A stretch of DNA of 64,000 nucleotides, taken from Streptomyces laurentii. GTDB lineage: Bacteria; Actinomycetota; Actinomycetes; Streptomycetales; Streptomycetaceae. The notes beneath the pieces are model-generated. The model did not search any database and was not told the origin of the DNA. It saw nothing but the letters and a program-made list of their open reading frames with translations. How positions within the stretch are numbered: position 1 is the stretch's first letter; every line of letters begins with the position of its first letter. Positions 1 to 13,089 of the stretch are shown piece after piece. Both the position numbers and the translations under genes were made by a program. The stretch spans positions 3,844,001-3,908,000 of the forward strand of contig AP017424.1 in the NCBI GenBank assembly GCA_002355495.1. The letters run 5' to 3'.

Positions 1-468
1 TCCGGAAGCCCCCGCGCCCCCGGCACCCTTGCCCTCCACCACATTCGTCTGGGAGGTCCAGGAGTAGTCACCCGCCCCCGGAATGGCCATTTTCACGGTA
101 AACGGAATCGTGACTCCCTGCCCCGCTTTCCGTTCTCCCCGGCCCGCCTCGATCTGCGTGCGGGACGGTTTCAGATTGGTCATCACGGATTTGATCAAGG
201 ACTCGGCGTTGTCGGGGGTATCCGTCAGCCCGGCGGCCCGCTTGGCGTCGCCGGTCTCCCAGGCGTCGAGAAAGGCGGTCAGCGCGGCCGTCGCCTCCGC
301 CACCCGGGGGTCGTCCGTGCCTTCCCCGTCGTCCGAAAGAGTCGTGTATCCCCAGTAACCGGCGCCGCCCAGCACGGCGAGCGCCACGACGGTCGCGGTG
401 ATCGCAGGACCACGGGAACGCCGGCGGCGGGAGGGCGATAAATCGCCTGGATCGCGGGAGAGTGTCAT
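1..468 (-). CDS. Penicillin-binding protein N-terminal part (gene cut by window edge)
   Basis: The reading frame is open from an ATG at 468 down to base 1, so only the first 156 codons are present. It shows a short basic cytoplasmic tail, one membrane segment at about residues 20-36 (AITATVVALAVLGGAGYWGY), then an exported region with an A-x-LTAFLDAWETGD helix and an FTVKMAIPGAGDY segment. This resembles the NTF2-like (MecA-N type) domain that precedes the transpeptidase domain of actinobacterial class B penicillin-binding proteins; the catalytic domain would lie beyond the edge, so the call is an inference. Codon 10 (439-441) is TTA, which makes translation potentially bldA-dependent. There is no Shine-Dalgarno sequence; a TAACCT hexamer (476-481) lies 7 nt before the ATG, which suggests a leaderless mRNA. 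Confidence 0.6.
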   Translation of the reverse strand, partial: MTLSRDPGDLSPSRRRRSRGPAITATVVALAVLGGAGYWGYTTLSDDGEGTDDPRVAEATAALTAFLDAWETGDAKRAAGLTDTPDNAESLIKSVMTNLKPSRTQIEAGRGERKAGQGVTIPFTVKMAIPGAGDYSWTSQTNVVEGKGAGGAGASG

Positions 469-1045
469 GGCTTCGAGGTTAGACAGCTTCCGCGCCCCTG
501 CCCTGTTTCACGTGCCGATCAGGACATTGGTTCCCGCGGGAAAAAGGACGCACGGACAAACTCGGCAAACCCGCCCGAGGGGCTTACGGAAAGACGGCCG
601 CGCAAACAGAACCCTTACTTTGAAAGCCGCTTCGACGCTCTTACGCCGTGGCATATGCGCGTCGGCAAACTGGCCGAGAAGCGAGGCAGGCAGACGGAAA
701 AGCTTCTCCGCGTACCGATCCTTCCGGCCAGGACCGGCCGGGAACCGACCGGGTCGACGCCCGCGCCGCCCCCCTCGGTACCCCGGCCGACCGCGCCCCG
801 CCGCCCCTTCGGCGACAGAAAGCCGACGTGCATGAATATGCGGATCTTCCGAAAGTAATGCACTCTGGGGCCGGAGGCGGCCCCGCCGTCCGTCACCCGT
901 CGCCCGCCCGGGCGGGCGGGCGGGCGGAAGGCGTCGCGGCCACCGGCCGAAGCGGGCGCGCGCCCGCCCTCGCCGCACCCCGCGCCCGCCAACGAAAAAT
1001 GCCCTCTGAAACCGCGTTTCCGCAGGTCAGAGGGAATTTCGGGAG
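469..1045. other. Gene-poor stretch between PBP-like gene and tRNA-Ala
   Basis: About 580 bases without a convincing gene. Several overlapping open frames exist on both strands, but they are Arg/Pro/Gly-rich, have no ribosome-binding site and lack a coherent protein. The only supportable element is the TAACCT -10-like hexamer at 476-481 for the leftward gene. A GTTTCACGTG half of a parS site occurs at 505-514 but the right half does not match. Very G+C-rich runs lie at 895-980. Confidence 0.5.
476..481 (-). promoter_or_regulatory. Possible leaderless -10 element of the PBP-like gene
   Basis: On the minus strand TAACCT fits TANNNT and ends 7 nt before the ATG at 468. Together with the absence of a Shine-Dalgarno sequence this is the usual layout of a leaderless actinobacterial promoter. 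No good -35 hexamer is visible, so this is tentative. Confidence 0.3.
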
Positions 1046-1118
1046 TGGAGCCTAGGGGAGTCGAACCCCTGACATCTGCCATGCAAAGACAGCGCTCTAC
1101 CAACTGAGCTAAGGCCCC
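1046..1118 (-). tRNA. tRNA-Ala (anticodon TGC)
   Basis: A 73-nt cloverleaf reads GGGGCCT at its 5' end and AGGCTCC plus discriminator A at its 3' end (seven acceptor pairs with one G-U). It has the D-loop AGCTCAGTTGGTAGAGC, the anticodon loop TTTGCAT with anticodon TGC, and the T-arm AGGGGTTCGACTCCCCT. CCA is not encoded. Anticodon TGC reads GCN alanine codons. Confidence 0.97.
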
Positions 1119-1250
1119 GGAACGAGACCAGAGTACCGGGTCACCCCCCGTATCCCGCAAAAGGATTGGGACTCCCCGGAAACGACCACGCTCCGTAAGA
1201 TGCTGACCGGGGTTCGCAGTGGCGAACCCAAGGGATGGGGAGAAACAGTC

Positions 1251-1802
1251 ATGGACACAGCGCAGCAGGAAGCCACGGCAAGAGCCCGCGAGCTTCAGCG
1301 CAGTTGGTACGGGGAGCCGCTCGGCGCGCTGTTCCGCCGGCTGATCGACGACCTCGGGCTGAACCAGGCCCGGCTCGCCGCCGTGCTCGGTCTCTCGGCG
1401 CCCATGCTGTCCCAGCTGATGAGCGGCCAGCGGGCCAAGATCGGCAACCCGGCCGTGGTCCAGCGGGTCCAGGCGCTCCAGGAGCTGGCCGGGCAGGTCG
1501 CGGACGGCAGCGTGAGCGCCGCCGAGGCGGCGGACCGGATGGACCAGATCAAGAAGTCGCAGGGCGGCTCCGTGCTGACCTCGGGCAACGGCCAGTCCAC
1601 CGGGACGAGCGGGGCGCCGACCGTGCGCCGCGTGGTCCGCGAGATCCAGTCCCTGCTGCGCTCCGTGGCCGCGGCCGGCGACATCCTCGACGCCGCCGAC
1701 TCGCTCGCGCCCGCGCACCCCGAGCTGGCAGAGTTCCTCCGGGTGTACGGCGCCGGGCGCACCGCGGACGCGGTCGCCCACTACGAGGCGCACCAGAACT
1801 GA
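1251..1802 (+). CDS. Helix-turn-helix DNA-binding protein
   Basis: A 183-residue protein. Residues about 25-55 (ALFRRLIDDLGLNQARLAAVLG...LSQLMSGQRAKI) form a lambda-repressor/XRE-type HTH, and an Ala-rich helical C-terminal region follows. ATG 1251 is chosen over an in-frame ATG at 1200 because GGGGAGA lies about 8 nt in front of it. The gene is followed after 109 bases by a Ser/Thr kinase gene on the same strand, so co-expression and a signalling link are possible but not shown. Operator and ligand are unknown; a conserved Streptomyces regulator is the safest description. Confidence 0.8.
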   Translation: MDTAQQEATARARELQRSWYGEPLGALFRRLIDDLGLNQARLAAVLGLSAPMLSQLMSGQRAKIGNPAVVQRVQALQELAGQVADGSVSAAEAADRMDQIKKSQGGSVLTSGNGQSTGTSGAPTVRRVVREIQSLLRSVAAAGDILDAADSLAPAHPELAEFLRVYGAGRTADAVAHYEAHQN

Positions 1803-1911
1803 CGCGCCGGGTCGGACGGGGGCTAGGGCTAAGTCGGACCGAGCCGCGTCGGACCGGGCCGGAGCGGGTCACGCGAGGCAGTCGAGACGTACGGGGAGCG
1901 GGCGCAGCGCG

Positions 1912-3192
1912 ATGGGTGAGGTCTTCGCGGGTCGGTACGAGCTGATCGACCCGATCGGCCGCGGCGGGGTCGGCGCGGTCTGGCGTGCCTGGGATCACCG
2001 GCGCCGCCGTTACGTGGCGGCGAAGGTGCTCCAGCAGAGCGACGCCCACACCCTGCTGCGCTTCGTGCGCGAGCAGGCGCTGCGCATCGACCATCCGCAC
2101 GTGCTGGCCCCGGCCAGCTGGGCCGCGGACGACGACAAGGTCCTGTTCACCATGGACCTGGTGGCGGGCGGATCGCTGTCGCATGTGATCGGGGACTACG
2201 GCGCGCTGCCGCCCCGCTTCGTGTGCGTCCTGCTCGACCAGCTGCTGTCCGGGCTCGCCACGGTGCACGCGGAGGGGGTCGTGCACCGCGACATCAAACC
2301 GGCGAACATCCTGATGGAGGTCACCGGCACCGGGCGGCCGCATCTGCGGCTGTCGGACTTCGGCATCTCCATGCGCAAGGGCGAACCGCGGCTCACCGAG
2401 ACCAACTACGTGGTGGGGACGCCCGGTTACTTCGCGCCCGAGCAGCTGCTCGGCGCCGAGCCGGACTTCACGGCCGACCTGTTCGCGGTCGGCCTGGTCG
2501 GGCTCTATCTGCTGCAGGGCCGCCGGCCCGACTCCGACGCGCTCGTCCGGCACTTCCTCGCCCACGGCACGCCGAGCGCCCCGCAGGGCATCGCGGAGCC
2601 GCTGTGGCAGGTGCTGGCGGGGCTGCTCCAGCCCGATCCGCAGACCCGGTTCCGTACGGCCACGGGGGCGCGCAAGGCGCTGACCGCGGCGGTCGAACTG
2701 CTGCCCGAACCGGGGCCCGGCGGCGAGGAGCCGGTCGAGATCTTCGACCAGATCGGCCCGCTGCCGGCCGGCTTCGGCCCGAACGGCCCCGAGGCGCCCA
2801 CGCCCGCACCGGAACCGCAGCCGCAGGCGCCCCTGCCCGGGCCGTCCGAGACGGGCAGCTTCCATCTGCCGCCGCCCCCGCCCCGTACGCCCGTCTCGCA
2901 GGCTCCGGCGGCCACTCCCGCGCCGGTGGCTCCGACGGTGCCCACGGCGCCCCTGACGCCCGCTGCGGGCCCGCCGGCGCCCGCGTACGCCCCCGTGCCC
3001 CAGCCCGCGCCCGCGTACGCCGGTCCCTACGGCCCGCCCACACCGGCCACCCCGCCCGCACCCACCGTGCCGACCACCCCGGCACCCGTCCCGGCCCGCC
3101 GACCCGGCCCTCCGGCCAAGGTCGCGGTCCCGGTCCTCGTCACCGCCCTCGTGTGCTTCGCCGTGGGCATCTGGGCCCTCATCCAGGCATAG
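1912..3192 (+). CDS. Membrane-anchored Ser/Thr protein kinase (PknB type)
   Basis: A 426-residue Hanks-type kinase. Visible motifs are the glycine loop GRGGVGAVWRAW (residues 17-27), the ATP lysine VAAK (K38), the catalytic loop HRDIKPANIL (D127, K129, N132), the DFG at 149-151 and the APE-like FAPEQL (about 174-179), so it looks fully active. After about residue 265 comes a long Pro/Ala-rich linker and then one membrane helix at about 404-424 with almost nothing outside; there are no PASTA repeats. It would phosphorylate Ser/Thr of cytoplasmic partners; targets are unknown. The HTH gene upstream and the convergent secreted-protein gene are its neighbours. A GGGGAG run stands about 17 nt before the ATG, a weak ribosome-binding site. 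Confidence 0.93.
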   Translation: MGEVFAGRYELIDPIGRGGVGAVWRAWDHRRRRYVAAKVLQQSDAHTLLRFVREQALRIDHPHVLAPASWAADDDKVLFTMDLVAGGSLSHVIGDYGALPPRFVCVLLDQLLSGLATVHAEGVVHRDIKPANILMEVTGTGRPHLRLSDFGISMRKGEPRLTETNYVVGTPGYFAPEQLLGAEPDFTADLFAVGLVGLYLLQGRRPDSDALVRHFLAHGTPSAPQGIAEPLWQVLAGLLQPDPQTRFRTATGARKALTAAVELLPEPGPGGEEPVEIFDQIGPLPAGFGPNGPEAPTPAPEPQPQAPLPGPSETGSFHLPPPPPRTPVSQAPAATPAPVAPTVPTAPLTPAAGPPAPAYAPVPQPAPAYAGPYGPPTPATPPAPTVPTTPAPVPARRPGPPAKVAVPVLVTALVCFAVGIWALIQA

Positions 3193-3198
3193 TCCACA

Positions 3199-3238
3199 CG
3201 CGTGCGGCCGTCCCACCCATTCCGGCCGGCCGCACGCG
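3199..3238. terminator. Hairpin between convergent genes
   Basis: CGCGTGCGGCC (3199-3209) pairs perfectly with GGCCGCACGCG (3228-3238). It lies just behind the kinase stop codon and in front of the end of the convergent gene, so it can serve both. There is no clear T-run, which is common for Streptomyces terminators. Confidence 0.6.
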
Positions 3239-3268
3239 GGGACCAGGGCCTGTCCTCGGGGTCGGGCC

Positions 3269-4588
3269 CTATGCCCTTCCGGCCGCCGACCTCCGGGCCG
3301 GCAACCACCACACCCCGAGCCCGAGCACCAGCACCGTCCCGGTGCCGATCCCCGCCAGACCGACGATCCGCAGGGTGTCGCCGCGCTGCTGCGCGGGCAC
3401 GCTCAGCCCGTTCTCCGCCGCGTCGCGGTCGTCCCCGGTCACCGCGAACGGCCCGGCGTCGCCCTGGTACGCGGGCCCGGCCTCGGCCTTGCCTCGTACG
3501 GTCACCCGCAGCGTCAGCGGCAGCGCCCCGTCCCCGTACACCTCCGCCAGCTCGGGGCTCAGCGTGGCCGACAGGTAGTACCAGCCGGCGAACCGCATCG
3601 CGCTGGTCTCGCGGTTCGCGGCGAACCGGTTCTCGTAGGCGACCGGCCGCTGCGGGCCGAGCTCCATGCTCGCCGGGCCGCCGGAGTAGCCGAGGCTCTG
3701 GCTGTCGGTGACGTGCCCGTACGCCGGGTTCTCCAGGGAGAGCGCGAGCGCGCCGCCGACGTACGTGTCCGCGGCCGGGCTGCTGCCCAGTTCGGCGCCG
3801 ACGAAGAGCTGCTGTCCCCAGTCGACCGGTATCCGGTAGAAAACCGTCTGGCCGGGCCGGAGGTCCGTCCGCCACTCGCCCTCGCCCAGCGAAACCGCCT
3901 CGTGCAGGCCCGCGCCGCCGTCGCGCGGCCGAGGGCCTCCCGCGGGCGGCTGGGGGGTGCCGGAGGCCCAGTTCTCCGGCAGCTTCGTCGGGCCGACCGG
4001 CTTCACTCCCGGCTCGGTGCGGAACCGGATCTCCAGCTCCCAGTCGCCCGGGTCGGAGTCCTCCTTCGACGTGCGCTCGACGAGGACGTAGTACGCGCCC
4101 GCCTTCCGGCACGTACTCGAACCGGGCTCCAGGGTGCGATCGGCATAGGCCGCGATCGGCCGCCCGTACTTTCCGGAGCCGAAGTCCTCGTCCTGGTACC
4201 CGCACTGCGTCCCGGAGCCGTCCCGCATGCTCACCTTGACGCCGTCGGCGAAGGTGGCCGCGGTGCCCGCCTTGGGCACGGCGACGACCGAGGCATAGGC
4301 GTTCTGCTGCGCGTCCAGGTCGACGCGGTAGTAGAGCTTGCCGTCCTTCTTGAGGGTGTCGCGGTACGTCCGGCCGGCCTGCAGCCGCTCCGCGTCCAGG
4401 GTGGAGACGGCCCCCTTCACCCGCGCCGCGTCGGCCTCGAACGCGTATCCCTTCGCGTCCGTGTCCGCGCCGGCGGTGCCGGCACCGCCGGCCGCCCACG
4501 CCCCGCCCGGCAGCGCGAGGGCCGCGCACACCGCCGCGCCGAGCACTCCCGCCGTACGACCGCGGCCGCCACCCCGTCGCCTGTCCAC
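3269..4588 (-). CDS. Secreted, C-terminally membrane-anchored protein of unknown function
   Basis: 439 residues starting at GTG 4588, with GAGGGGAAG upstream as ribosome-binding site. It shows a basic N-terminus and a signal peptide (LGAAVCAALALPGGAWA, about residues 18-34), a large extracytoplasmic region without a family motif I recognise, and a C-terminal membrane helix (about 407-429, GLAGIGTGTVLVLGLGVWWL) followed by a short basic tail (ARRSAAGRA). This is the layout of a type I surface protein. The outside region contains repeated phrases about tyrosine- and tryptophan-rich beta strands (YYRVDLDAQQNAY, VFYRIPVDWGQ, GWYYLSATLS), suggesting two or three beta-sandwich repeats. It converges with the Ser/Thr kinase gene. 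The function is not known. Confidence 0.75.
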   Translation of the reverse strand: MDRRRGGGRGRTAGVLGAAVCAALALPGGAWAAGGAGTAGADTDAKGYAFEADAARVKGAVSTLDAERLQAGRTYRDTLKKDGKLYYRVDLDAQQNAYASVVAVPKAGTAATFADGVKVSMRDGSGTQCGYQDEDFGSGKYGRPIAAYADRTLEPGSSTCRKAGAYYVLVERTSKEDSDPGDWELEIRFRTEPGVKPVGPTKLPENWASGTPQPPAGGPRPRDGGAGLHEAVSLGEGEWRTDLRPGQTVFYRIPVDWGQQLFVGAELGSSPAADTYVGGALALSLENPAYGHVTDSQSLGYSGGPASMELGPQRPVAYENRFAANRETSAMRFAGWYYLSATLSPELAEVYGDGALPLTLRVTVRGKAEAGPAYQGDAGPFAVTGDDRDAAENGLSVPAQQRGDTLRIVGLAGIGTGTVLVLGLGVWWLPARRSAAGRA

Positions 4589-4756
4589 ACGCTTCCCCTC
4601 CCCGTGTCCGTGCCCGAGACCCTACAGATGCGCGAAGACGTGCCAGGTGTTCGCTCCGGTGAAGGAGGTGCCGGAAGGACGGGAGAGACAGGAGAGACGA
4701 GGGAGATGTGAGGTGCGGGAGAGACGGAGGAGACCAGAGTGCCCCCGGAAACAGAC

Positions 4757-4790
4757 TGAGGCCCCGACCGCTCTCGCGGCCGGGGCCTCA
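4757..4790. terminator. Terminator hairpin downstream of the DLW-39 gene
   Basis: TGAGGCCCCG (4757-4766) pairs perfectly with CGGGGCCTCA (4781-4790). It sits about 20 bases after the stop codon of the DLW-39 micro-gene (minus strand) and upstream of the secreted-protein gene. The stretch 4676-4736 just beside it is purine-rich, with three copies of GGAGAGAC or GGAGAGACG. Confidence 0.75.
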
Positions 4791-4810
4791 CTCACAGACG
4801 ATTCTTCGTC

Positions 4811-4945
4811 TCACACACCCGAACCTGCGGGCACGGAGTCGGTCGCCTCCGTCCACAGATCCTGCTCGGCGCGATCCGCCTGGATCTGGCGGTACACGAG
4901 GAGCCCGCCGATGGCGGCCAGTGCGACCAGGAGAAGCTTCTTCAC
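4811..4945 (-). CDS. DLW-39 family micro-protein
   Basis: A 44-residue protein starting at GTG 4945 behind AGGACGAGG; a longer frame to 4999 has no ribosome-binding site. It has one membrane helix right at the start (KKLLLVALAAIGGLLVYRQI), followed by a soluble tail with Q-DLWTEATD-V. The DLW motif names this small actinobacterial family, which regularly lies between gyrA/DUF3566 and tRNA genes. The role is unknown; it is likely a membrane-bound adaptor. Confidence 0.85.
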   Translation of the reverse strand: MKKLLLVALAAIGGLLVYRQIQADRAEQDLWTEATDSVPAGSGV

Positions 4946-5059
4946 CGCGCGACCTCGTCCTTCGTTGGCGTAGGGAATTCTGACGCCCACTCTACACACC
5001 GGTCATCGTGGACAAAGCAATCGGCCCGGGCGGGTGAACCGTCCGGGCCGATCTGTCTG

Positions 5060-5133
5060 TGGGGCTAACAGGATTTGAACCTGTGGCCTCATCCTTATCA
5101 GGGATGCGCTCTAACCAACTGAGCTATAGCCCC
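5060..5133 (-). tRNA. tRNA-Ile (anticodon GAT)
   Basis: A 74-nt cloverleaf: 5' GGGGCTA pairs with 3' TAGCCCC plus discriminator A. The D-arm AGCTCAGTTGGTTAGAGC, anticodon loop CTGATAA (anticodon GAT) and T-arm ACAGGTTCAAATCCTGT are all regular. CCA is not encoded. It decodes ATC/ATT and lies directly downstream of the gyrA-DUF3566 unit, as in other Streptomyces. Confidence 0.97.
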
Positions 5134-5255
5134 GCCGCGCTTTGCGGTGTGTGTCCCGCGCGCTGACTCCTGAAGATTAGCGCACGTGGGGGCCAGTCCC
5201 AAAATCCGTTCCCGGCACCGGCCCGCACACCCCGCCGTCCCGCGTCGGCCGCGGA

Positions 5256-5963
5256 CTACTCGTCCTCGGCCAGCGTCAGCTCGACACCGCCGACGAAGCC
5301 CGCCGACAGGTTGTAGATGAACGCGCCCAGCGTCGCGAGGGCCGTCATCAGGACGACGTCGATCACCGCGATCACCGAGGTGAACATCAGCACCCGCGGC
5401 AGCGACAGGAAGGACTGCAGGTCGAAGCCGTTGGACTCGTTGGAACCGGTGGCCTCGCTGATCGTGCCGCCGACGGTCGAGAAGACGCCCATGGCGTCCA
5501 TGACCATCCACAGCACCGCCGCCGCGACCACCGTGCACACGCCGAGCGCGATGGAGAGCAGGAAGCTGACCTTCATCACCGACCACGGATCGGCCTTGGC
5601 GACCCGCAGGCGCGCCTTGCGGGTACGCGGCGTGGTGCGCGCCCCCGTACGCGGCTTGCGCGCCGCGGCGGCCCCGTTCTGGCCGCCCATGGTGCCGCCC
5701 CCGCCCGCCGGCCGGCCGGCGGTGGCCCCGCCGGCCGTGCCACCCTGGCCGCCGGCGCCGTACGCCTGCGGCGGGTGGTACGGGCCCTGCTGCTGCGCAC
5801 CGGCGCGCTCGCCGGGCAGCGGCCCGTTGTACGTCTCGTACGAGGGCTGCTGCCCCCGAGTGTCCGTCACCGTAACCCCCTGGGAGTCCGTGGCGGAGCC
5901 ACGGGCACCGTTTGATCCTGCGGACCGTCCGTCGACCGGACCGGTGCCCGTGGCTCCACTCAC
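5256..5963 (-). CDS. DUF3566 membrane protein downstream of gyrA
   Basis: 235 residues. The first 120 or so are disordered and Gly/Pro/Gln-rich. The DUF3566 part starts near RKARLRVAKADPWSVMKVSFLLSIALG and has two membrane helices (about 135-160 and 200-225, VIAVIDVVLMTALATLGAFIYNL). Start GTG 5963 lies 3 bases after the gyrA stop codon, with GAGGAG inside the gyrA end, so the two genes are translationally coupled. The family is found next to gyrA in most actinobacteria. In mycobacteria the equivalent protein is linked to the cell envelope and CwsA/Wag31; any role in Streptomyces is inference. Confidence 0.9.
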   Translation of the reverse strand: MSGATGTGPVDGRSAGSNGARGSATDSQGVTVTDTRGQQPSYETYNGPLPGERAGAQQQGPYHPPQAYGAGGQGGTAGGATAGRPAGGGGTMGGQNGAAAARKPRTGARTTPRTRKARLRVAKADPWSVMKVSFLLSIALGVCTVVAAAVLWMVMDAMGVFSTVGGTISEATGSNESNGFDLQSFLSLPRVLMFTSVIAVIDVVLMTALATLGAFIYNLSAGFVGGVELTLAEDE

Positions 5964-5966
5964 GCT

Positions 5967-8603
<2,637 letters not shown>

Positions 8604-8644
8604 TGCTGGTCGTCAGTCCTTTCGTACGGTCAGCTGAGACCGAC

Positions 8645-11177
<2,533 letters not shown>

Positions 11178-11741
11178 CTACCCGTAGGTGTCCCCCGGGC
11201 CGACACTCCCCGGCGCCCGCAACGGCCCGTATCCGCGGCGCGGTCCGCCCGGCCCCAGGACCTTGATCATCCGTACGGTGCCGTGGCCCAGGTCCTCGTT
11301 GAGCCGGGCCACCAGCCGCGGCGCCAGCAGGCGCAGCTGCGTCGCCCACGCCGTGGAGTCGCACTGCACGGTGAGCACCCGCTGATCCGCTTCCTCGTCG
11401 TACTTCAGCGGGACGCAGTGCTTCGCCAGGTCCTCGCCCACGATCTGCGGCCAGCGCCCCATGACCCCGCCGACCGCCGCCGGCGTCTCCCAGCCGCGCT
11501 CGGTGATCAGCCGGTTGATCGCGGCACCGAGCGCCATCGGGTCCCGCCCGTCCGCGCGGGCGCCGGACCGCAGTCCGCCGCCGCGCCGGGCCTGCTTCTT
11601 CTGCGCCGCGGCGGCACCCCGGGCCCGGGCCTGCTCCTTGGCGGCGCGCAGCGCGACCCGCGCGAGATCCACTCCGGACGGCTCGGGGGTCCCGGCGGCC
11701 GCCGACTTGTCCACAGGCTGTGGGGAAGTTTCGCCCTTCAC
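11178..11741 (-). CDS. DUF721 family protein (DciA-like)
   Basis: 187 residues from GTG 11741; GTGA overlaps the recF stop codon, so translation is coupled. The DUF721 domain is in the second half: [20 protein letters not shown], then the [13 protein letters not shown] stretch and [21 protein letters not shown]. The DUF721 fold is that of DciA, the loader of replicative helicase in bacteria without DnaC/DnaI, and Streptomyces lacks DnaC, so helicase loading is a reasonable inference. The N-terminal 80 residues are charged and Ala-rich, as in other actinobacteria. The 5' end of the gene contains a consensus DnaA box, TTGTCCACA (11707-11715). Confidence 0.85.
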   Translation of the reverse strand: MKGETSPQPVDKSAAAGTPEPSGVDLARVALRAAKEQARARGAAAAQKKQARRGGGLRSGARADGRDPMALGAAINRLITERGWETPAAVGGVMGRWPQIVGEDLAKHCVPLKYDEEADQRVLTVQCDSTAWATQLRLLAPRLVARLNEDLGHGTVRMIKVLGPGGPRRGYGPLRAPGSVGPGDTYG

Positions 11742-13030
11742 GACCGCTCCGGCCTCTCCGCCGGCTCCACGACATCCACGGGCTGCGCGGGGCGCACGGG
11801 ATCTGCGGGAGTCACGTGATCTACGGGTCGTCCGTGATCTACGGGTCGTACGGGGTCCACGAGCTCCGCCGACCGCGCGGGCTCCCGTGACGTCAGCGGC
11901 TCCACGCGCGCGAGGCGCTCGACCGTCCCTCCGGACACCGCGTACCGCGTCCCCGCCAGCACCTCCGGCACGTCGTCGTCGACCGCCGCCGTGACCAGCA
12001 CCTGCTCGCCGGGCGCCACCAGCTCCGCGAGCCGCTCCCGGCGGCGCGCGTCCAGCTCGGCGAAGACGTCGTCGAGGACCAGCACGGGTTCGTTGCCCTC
12101 GGACCGCAGCAGCTCGTACGAGGCGAGCCGGAGCGCCAGGGCGTACGACCAGGACTCGCCGTGGCTCGCGTACCCCTTGGCCGGCAGGTCGCCGAGCTTG
12201 AGCAGCAGGTCGTCGCGGTGCGGCCCGACCAGCGTGACGCCCCGCTCGACCTCCTGCTTGCGGACATCGGCGAGCGCGGCGAGCAGCTGCCCGTACAGCT
12301 CCTCGCGGGTGTGCCCGGAGCCGGGCGCCGAGCAGCGGTACTCCAGCTGGACCGGACCGCCGCCCGGCGCCAGCTGCTCGTACGCCTTGTCGGCGAGCGG
12401 CCGCAGCACACCGATCAGATCGAGCCGCCGGGCCAGCAGCTCGGCACCGGCCCGCGCCAGATGCTGGTCCCACACGTCGAGGGTGGACAGGTCCAGGGAA
12501 CGGCCGCCGTGCCGCCGTGCCATGGCCGTGGACTTCAGCAGGGTGTTGCGCTGCTTGAGCACCCGCTCGTAGTCGGAGCGCACGCCCGCCATGCGCGGCG
12601 CGCGCGCCGTGATCAGCTCGTCGAGGAAGCGCCGGCGCTCGCCGGGGTCGCCCTTGATGAGCGACAGGTCCTCCGGCGCGAACAGCACCGTCCGGACGAT
12701 CCCCAGCACGTCACGCGGCTTGACCTGCGAGGACCGGTTGATCCGGGCCCGGTTCGCCCGGCCCGGGTTGAGCTCCAGCTCGACCAGCTGGGAGCGCTCG
12801 CCCTGAGTGACGGCGGCCCGTATGACCGCCCGCTCCGCGCCCATCCGCACCAGCGGGGCGTCGGAGGCGACACGGTGGCTGCCGAGGGTGGCGAGATAGC
12901 CGACGGCCTCGACGAGATTCGTCTTGCCCTGGCCGTTCGCGCCCACGAAAGCGGTGACGCCCGGATCGAGCGGGACCTCGACCCGGGCGTAGGAGCGGAA
13001 GTCGGCCAGCGACAGATGCGTGACATGCAT
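11738..13030 (-). CDS. recF: RecF recombination/replication-gap ATPase with long C-terminal tail
   Basis: 430 residues, ATG 13030. RecF is an SMC-like ATPase that, with RecO and RecR, loads RecA at single-strand gaps. Walker [14 protein letters not shown] is at residues 30-42; the Walker B/D-loop region reads [14 protein letters not shown]. About 370 residues is usual for the family. Here about 55 extra residues follow, rich in Val-Asp-Pro/His/Arg ([13 protein letters not shown]...[14 protein letters not shown]), encoded by short repeats (11816-11831 equals 11834-11849). The tail is probably disordered. Downstream DUF721 overlaps by 4 bases. Confidence 0.97.
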   Translation of the reverse strand: MHVTHLSLADFRSYARVEVPLDPGVTAFVGANGQGKTNLVEAVGYLATLGSHRVASDAPLVRMGAERAVIRAAVTQGERSQLVELELNPGRANRARINRSSQVKPRDVLGIVRTVLFAPEDLSLIKGDPGERRRFLDELITARAPRMAGVRSDYERVLKQRNTLLKSTAMARRHGGRSLDLSTLDVWDQHLARAGAELLARRLDLIGVLRPLADKAYEQLAPGGGPVQLEYRCSAPGSGHTREELYGQLLAALADVRKQEVERGVTLVGPHRDDLLLKLGDLPAKGYASHGESWSYALALRLASYELLRSEGNEPVLVLDDVFAELDARRRERLAELVAPGEQVLVTAAVDDDVPEVLAGTRYAVSGGTVERLARVEPLTSREPARSAELVDPVRPVDHGRPVDHVTPADPVRPAQPVDVVEPAERPERS

Positions 13031-13054
13031 GGTGGGCGCCGACCTTCCCCGGCC

Positions 13055-13080
13055 GGCTGTGCACCGCGCGGTGCACAGCC
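13055..13080. repeat. 26-bp perfect palindrome between gnd and recF
   Basis: GGCTGTGCACCGC (13055-13067) is followed without loop by its exact reverse complement GCGGTGCACAGCC (13068-13080). It contains two TGTGCAC half-boxes related to DnaA boxes and is followed by TGTGGATT. It could act as gnd terminator or as a protein-binding site in front of recF. Confidence 0.7.
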
Positions 13081-13089
13081 TGTGGATTG

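Noticed and set aside
505..518. parS-like GTTTCACGTG at the left
   Set aside because: Only the first ten of 14 bases match; the right arm is different.
398..835. Rightward frame in the left gene-poor stretch
   Set aside because: Arg/Pro-rich, overlaps the start of the convincing leftward gene, no start signal.
1046..5133. Integrated element between tRNA-Ala and tRNA-Ile
   Set aside because: No integrase, no repeated tRNA 3' end (att site) and usual Streptomyces genes in between.
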